This document shows, piece after piece, positions 12,890 through 14,761 of a DNA stretch of 14,761 nt. Within the stretch, counting starts at the first letter, position 1. Every line of letters begins with the position of its first letter. Origin of the DNA: a bacterium (GTDB lineage: Bacteria > Actinomycetota > Acidimicrobiia > Acidimicrobiales > Bin134); assembly GCA_028820035.1 (NCBI GenBank), contig JAPPKI010000249.1:1-14761 (forward strand). The letters are read 5' to 3'. A model generated the notes under the pieces. The model was not told the origin of the DNA, ran no database searches, and saw only the letters and a list, made by a program, of their open reading frames with translations. The translations under genes were made by a program, and so were the position numbers.

Positions 12890-13405
12890 ATGATGGGTAA
12901 CGCCGACAAGATCCGCCGGGTGGTCACCGGACATGACGCCGAAGGACGGTCGGTGGTCGTCTTCAACGATGAGCATGACTACAAGCGTCGGGTGCAAGTT
13001 TGGACCACAGAGGGCTCCCCGGCGGATAACTCTGGTGAGGTAGTCGATGCCGCACAGCGGGAGACTCGCCTGGAGGCCCCACCGCAGGGATCAATGTTCT
13101 GGATGGTTGAACTCCCTCCGGTTCAGGACATGGCCCCGGAGGCAGCGGCAGAAACCGCCGAGCGGCTTGCCAAGGAGGGCGCTGTTGCGCATAGCGACCG
13201 CCGGCCGGGGATGCACACCACCAGGACCATCGACTACATGGTGGTGCTTGACGGCGAGGTCACCCTATTGCTGGACGAAGGGGAGGTGACCCTGCACAAG
13301 TACGACACGGTGGTCCAGCGGGGAACGGCGCACCACTGGGAGAACAGGGGCACCAAGCCGGCTCGGCTTGCCTTTGTCTTGCTTGACGCCCAGCCGCTGT
13401 CTTGA
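12890..13405 (+). CDS. Cupin-domain protein
   Basis: The 171-residue product has a single cupin barrel at about 100-168. The second cupin motif is intact: G145-T-A-H148-H-W-E-N152. The first is altered: H109 is present in P-G-M-H-T-T-R-T-I-D-Y, but the second His is Thr (T111) and the usual Glu is replaced by Asp (D115). The V-V-L-D-G-E-V-T-L-L-L-D pattern is common in small actinobacterial cupins of this sort. It may bind metal with fewer ligands or act as a small-molecule-binding or isomerase-like protein. The function is unknown. CGGAGAAAGG (12877-12886) lies before two adjacent ATGs (12890, 12893), either of which could start. It is the last gene of the run and ends 11 bp before the convergent methyltransferase. 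Confidence 0.85.
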   Translation: MMGNADKIRRVVTGHDAEGRSVVVFNDEHDYKRRVQVWTTEGSPADNSGEVVDAAQRETRLEAPPQGSMFWMVELPPVQDMAPEAAAETAERLAKEGAVAHSDRRPGMHTTRTIDYMVVLDGEVTLLLDEGEVTLHKYDTVVQRGTAHHWENRGTKPARLAFVLLDAQPLS

Positions 13406-13416
13406 GCAATGTCGTC

Positions 13417-14097
13417 TCAGCGGGCGGTGGTGACTGTGACCAGGCTGTTGTGGATGAAAGCCCAACCGTTGGGCCGGCGTTCGCCCAAGCGGTGGAATCG
13501 CTCATTGAGGTCCTCTCTGTGGCGCTCTAGGGCGGCGGCTCTGTCGGGGTCGATGCCCACCACCCGATCGCACCACTGATCAAAACTCTCATACACAGCT
13601 TCGGTGGTGTAGGTGAACCGGCGCAGCGGGTCGAACCGGCTCTGGTCGAGTTTGTCCAGCACCTGCTGGGCCTCAGTTCGCACCGCGGTCTCGTCGATTG
13701 CCGGATAGCCCATCGAATCCTCGGGGCCCTCTAATTCGGGCTCGGCCACATAGAGCGTCCCCCCGGGACGGAGCACACGGCCTGCTTCTTCGAGAGCCTG
13801 GGCCATGTCCTCGGTTGGAATGTGATGGAGGGAATTCGAAAAGACAACGACATCAAAGGAGTCGTCGTCAAACGGCAGGGCCTGGCCCGGCGCATCGATG
13901 TACCGGTCGGGATGATCGGGGTCGGCCACCAGAGCTCGTCGGAGCATTTCGGCCCCGCAATCGGCTCCTACGGCCCGTGCTCCCTGGCCGCACAACCACC
14001 GGACCAGCGACCCGTCGCCGCAACCCACATCCAAGACATCCCGGCCAGCAACTTCGACGGTTTCGGCTAGCACGTCGGTTCCACGTCGAAGAGCCAT
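13417..14097 (-). CDS. Class I SAM-dependent methyltransferase
   Basis: The 226-residue product has motif I V-L-D-V-G-C-G-D-G-S (21-30), which binds S-adenosylmethionine, an acidic motif II after A-R-A-V-G-A-D, the P-F-D-D-D-S-F-D-V-V-V segment, then S-N-S-L-H-H-I and L-R-P-G-G-T-L-Y-V. This places it in the UbiE/Methyltransf_11 group that methylates small molecules (quinones, sterols, lipids or others); the substrate is not known. The ATG at 14097 is fixed by an in-frame TAG 12 nt upstream (14107-14109). It lies 41 bp after the GH3 gene on the same strand and may be co-transcribed with it. The C-terminal part (about 150-226) is Arg-rich and helical. Confidence 0.92.
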   Translation of the reverse strand: MALRRGTDVLAETVEVAGRDVLDVGCGDGSLVRWLCGQGARAVGADCGAEMLRRALVADPDHPDRYIDAPGQALPFDDDSFDVVVFSNSLHHIPTEDMAQALEEAGRVLRPGGTLYVAEPELEGPEDSMGYPAIDETAVRTEAQQVLDKLDQSRFDPLRRFTYTTEAVYESFDQWCDRVVGIDPDRAAALERHREDLNERFHRLGERRPNGWAFIHNSLVTVTTAR

Positions 14098-14138
14098 ATC
14101 CCCAAGCTATGGCACTGCGGTCAGAGCGTGACCACCAT

Positions 14139-14761
14139 TTAGGCGAGGGATGAGCTAGTCGGGATGATTGAGCGGCGTTCGAAGGAGGCGGTGTCTCCGG
14201 TCAGATCTACCGTTGCTTCCCTCATGTTGGGGTCGAAGGACGAACCGCCGATCCGGAATGTGAATGTTCCCGGCTCGGTGATGAGGTCCATGTCGAGGCT
14301 GTGGAAGGCCAATCGGCTGGGGTGGACGGAGAAGGTGACGGTGCGGGTCTCCCCGGCGGGGATGGTAATCCGGGCGAAACCGATGAGCTCGCGGATCGGC
14401 CGGGCCACAGAAGCGACCTCGTCGGTCACATAGAGCTGTACGACCTCGTCGCCATCGTGTTGGCCGCTGTTGGCAACAGGAACCGAGACAGTGGTGACTT
14501 CAGTTGTCGAACCGGCCTCCACCGAGAGCTCGCCATATTCGAATGTCGCATACGACAGACCGTGGCCGAACCAGTAGAGCGCGTCGGTGTCGCGGTCGAC
14601 ATAGCTGCCGTAGAACTCCGACCGATCGCCGCGTCGCCGCATGTCGTGATGAAGCGGGATCTGCCCGACATGCAGGGGCAGAGTGACCGGGAGACGGCCC
14701 GACGGGTTCACCTCGCCGGTCAGCACTTGGGCGATGGCCGAACCGCCCTCTTCGCCGGGAA
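14139..14761 (-). CDS. Glycoside hydrolase family 3 (beta-glucosidase-type), C-terminal part (cut by window edge)
   Basis: About 206 C-terminal codons are present; the N-terminus and catalytic residues lie beyond the window. The fragment opens with G-E-E-G-G-S-A-I-A-Q-V-L-T-G-E-V-N-P-S-G-R-L-P-V-T, the end of the GH3 alpha/beta sandwich. It continues with Y-W-F-G-H-G-L-S-Y-A-T-F-E-Y and then the fibronectin-III-like C-terminal domain (V-Q-L-Y-V-T-D, R-E-L-I-G-F, P-A-G-E-T-R-T-V-T-F). Such enzymes release beta-linked glucose or xylose from oligosaccharides or glycosides. The frame is open to the right edge, so the gene continues. It precedes the methyltransferase, possibly in one transcript. 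Location (cytoplasm or exported) cannot be judged without the N-terminus. Confidence 0.92.
   Translation of the reverse strand, partial: PGEEGGSAIAQVLTGEVNPSGRLPVTLPLHVGQIPLHHDMRRRGDRSEFYGSYVDRDTDALYWFGHGLSYATFEYGELSVEAGSTTEVTTVSVPVANSGQHDGDEVVQLYVTDEVASVARPIRELIGFARITIPAGETRTVTFSVHPSRLAFHSLDMDLITEPGTFTFRIGGSSFDPNMREATVDLTGDTASFERRSIIPTSSSLA

Noticed and set aside
14119..14133. Small inverted repeat GGTCA-N5-TGACC between the GH3 and methyltransferase genes
   Set aside because: A 5-bp stem with no T-run is too weak for a terminator, and nothing else supports an operator there.
1..14761. Search for CRISPR repeats, IS ends, tRNA/rRNA genes and attachment sites
   Set aside because: By eye, no regularly spaced repeats, transposase motifs, cloverleaf-like tRNA sequence or rRNA blocks were seen. 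The two TA modules alone do not show that the region is a mobile island.

Overview
The window is GC-rich DNA with dense, short-gapped genes and frequent GTG starts. Codon style and gene content (amidohydrolase-2, DUF1214, DUF7065-like, sulfotransferase, P450 and many short-chain dehydrogenases) suggest a high-GC actinobacterium, perhaps an uncultured Acidimicrobiia. No rRNA or marker gene is present, so the lineage is an inference. I see 17 protein genes, two of them cut by the window edges. I saw no tRNA, rRNA, CRISPR array, transposase or IS end.

Layout. (1) 1-1789: the 5' end of a minus-strand NAD-dependent epimerase, divergent from a SnoaL-like protein and a DUF1214 protein. (2) 1807-2678: a minus-strand toxin-antitoxin-type pair (XRE regulator plus nucleotidyltransferase) headed by a perfect 26-bp palindrome. 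(3) 2695-4553: a minus-strand pair of a second DUF1214 protein and a short-chain dehydrogenase. It diverges from a GNAT acetyltransferase (4653-5225). (4) 5238-5907: a Phd/VapC toxin-antitoxin operon with a recognisable promoter and an overlapping palindrome. (5) 5982-13405: a run of eight co-directional genes: TauD-type dioxygenase, DUF7065/7064-like protein, sulfotransferase, an orphan fragment of an acyl-CoA synthetase, cytochrome P450, amidohydrolase, short-chain dehydrogenase, cupin. Two junctions have 4-bp ATGA overlaps. (6) 13417-14761: a minus-strand methyltransferase and the 3' part of a GH3 glycosidase.

How the genes may work together. The eight-gene run looks like an oxidation and tailoring or breakdown cluster for a hydrophobic small molecule: hydroxylation (P450, Fe/2OG dioxygenase), alcohol/ketone interconversion (SDR), sulfation (sulfotransferase), hydrolysis or decarboxylation (amidohydrolase) and a lipid-binding or enzyme fold (DUF7065/7064-like). 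The substrate cannot be read from the sequence. The most unusual details are the 73-residue remnant of an AMP-forming ligase kept in the operon and overlapping the P450 start, and three genes (at 202, 2648 and 5273) that share a TANNNT box exactly 6 nt before the start codon, as expected for leaderless mRNAs. At the two toxin-antitoxin genes that box lies inside a palindrome.
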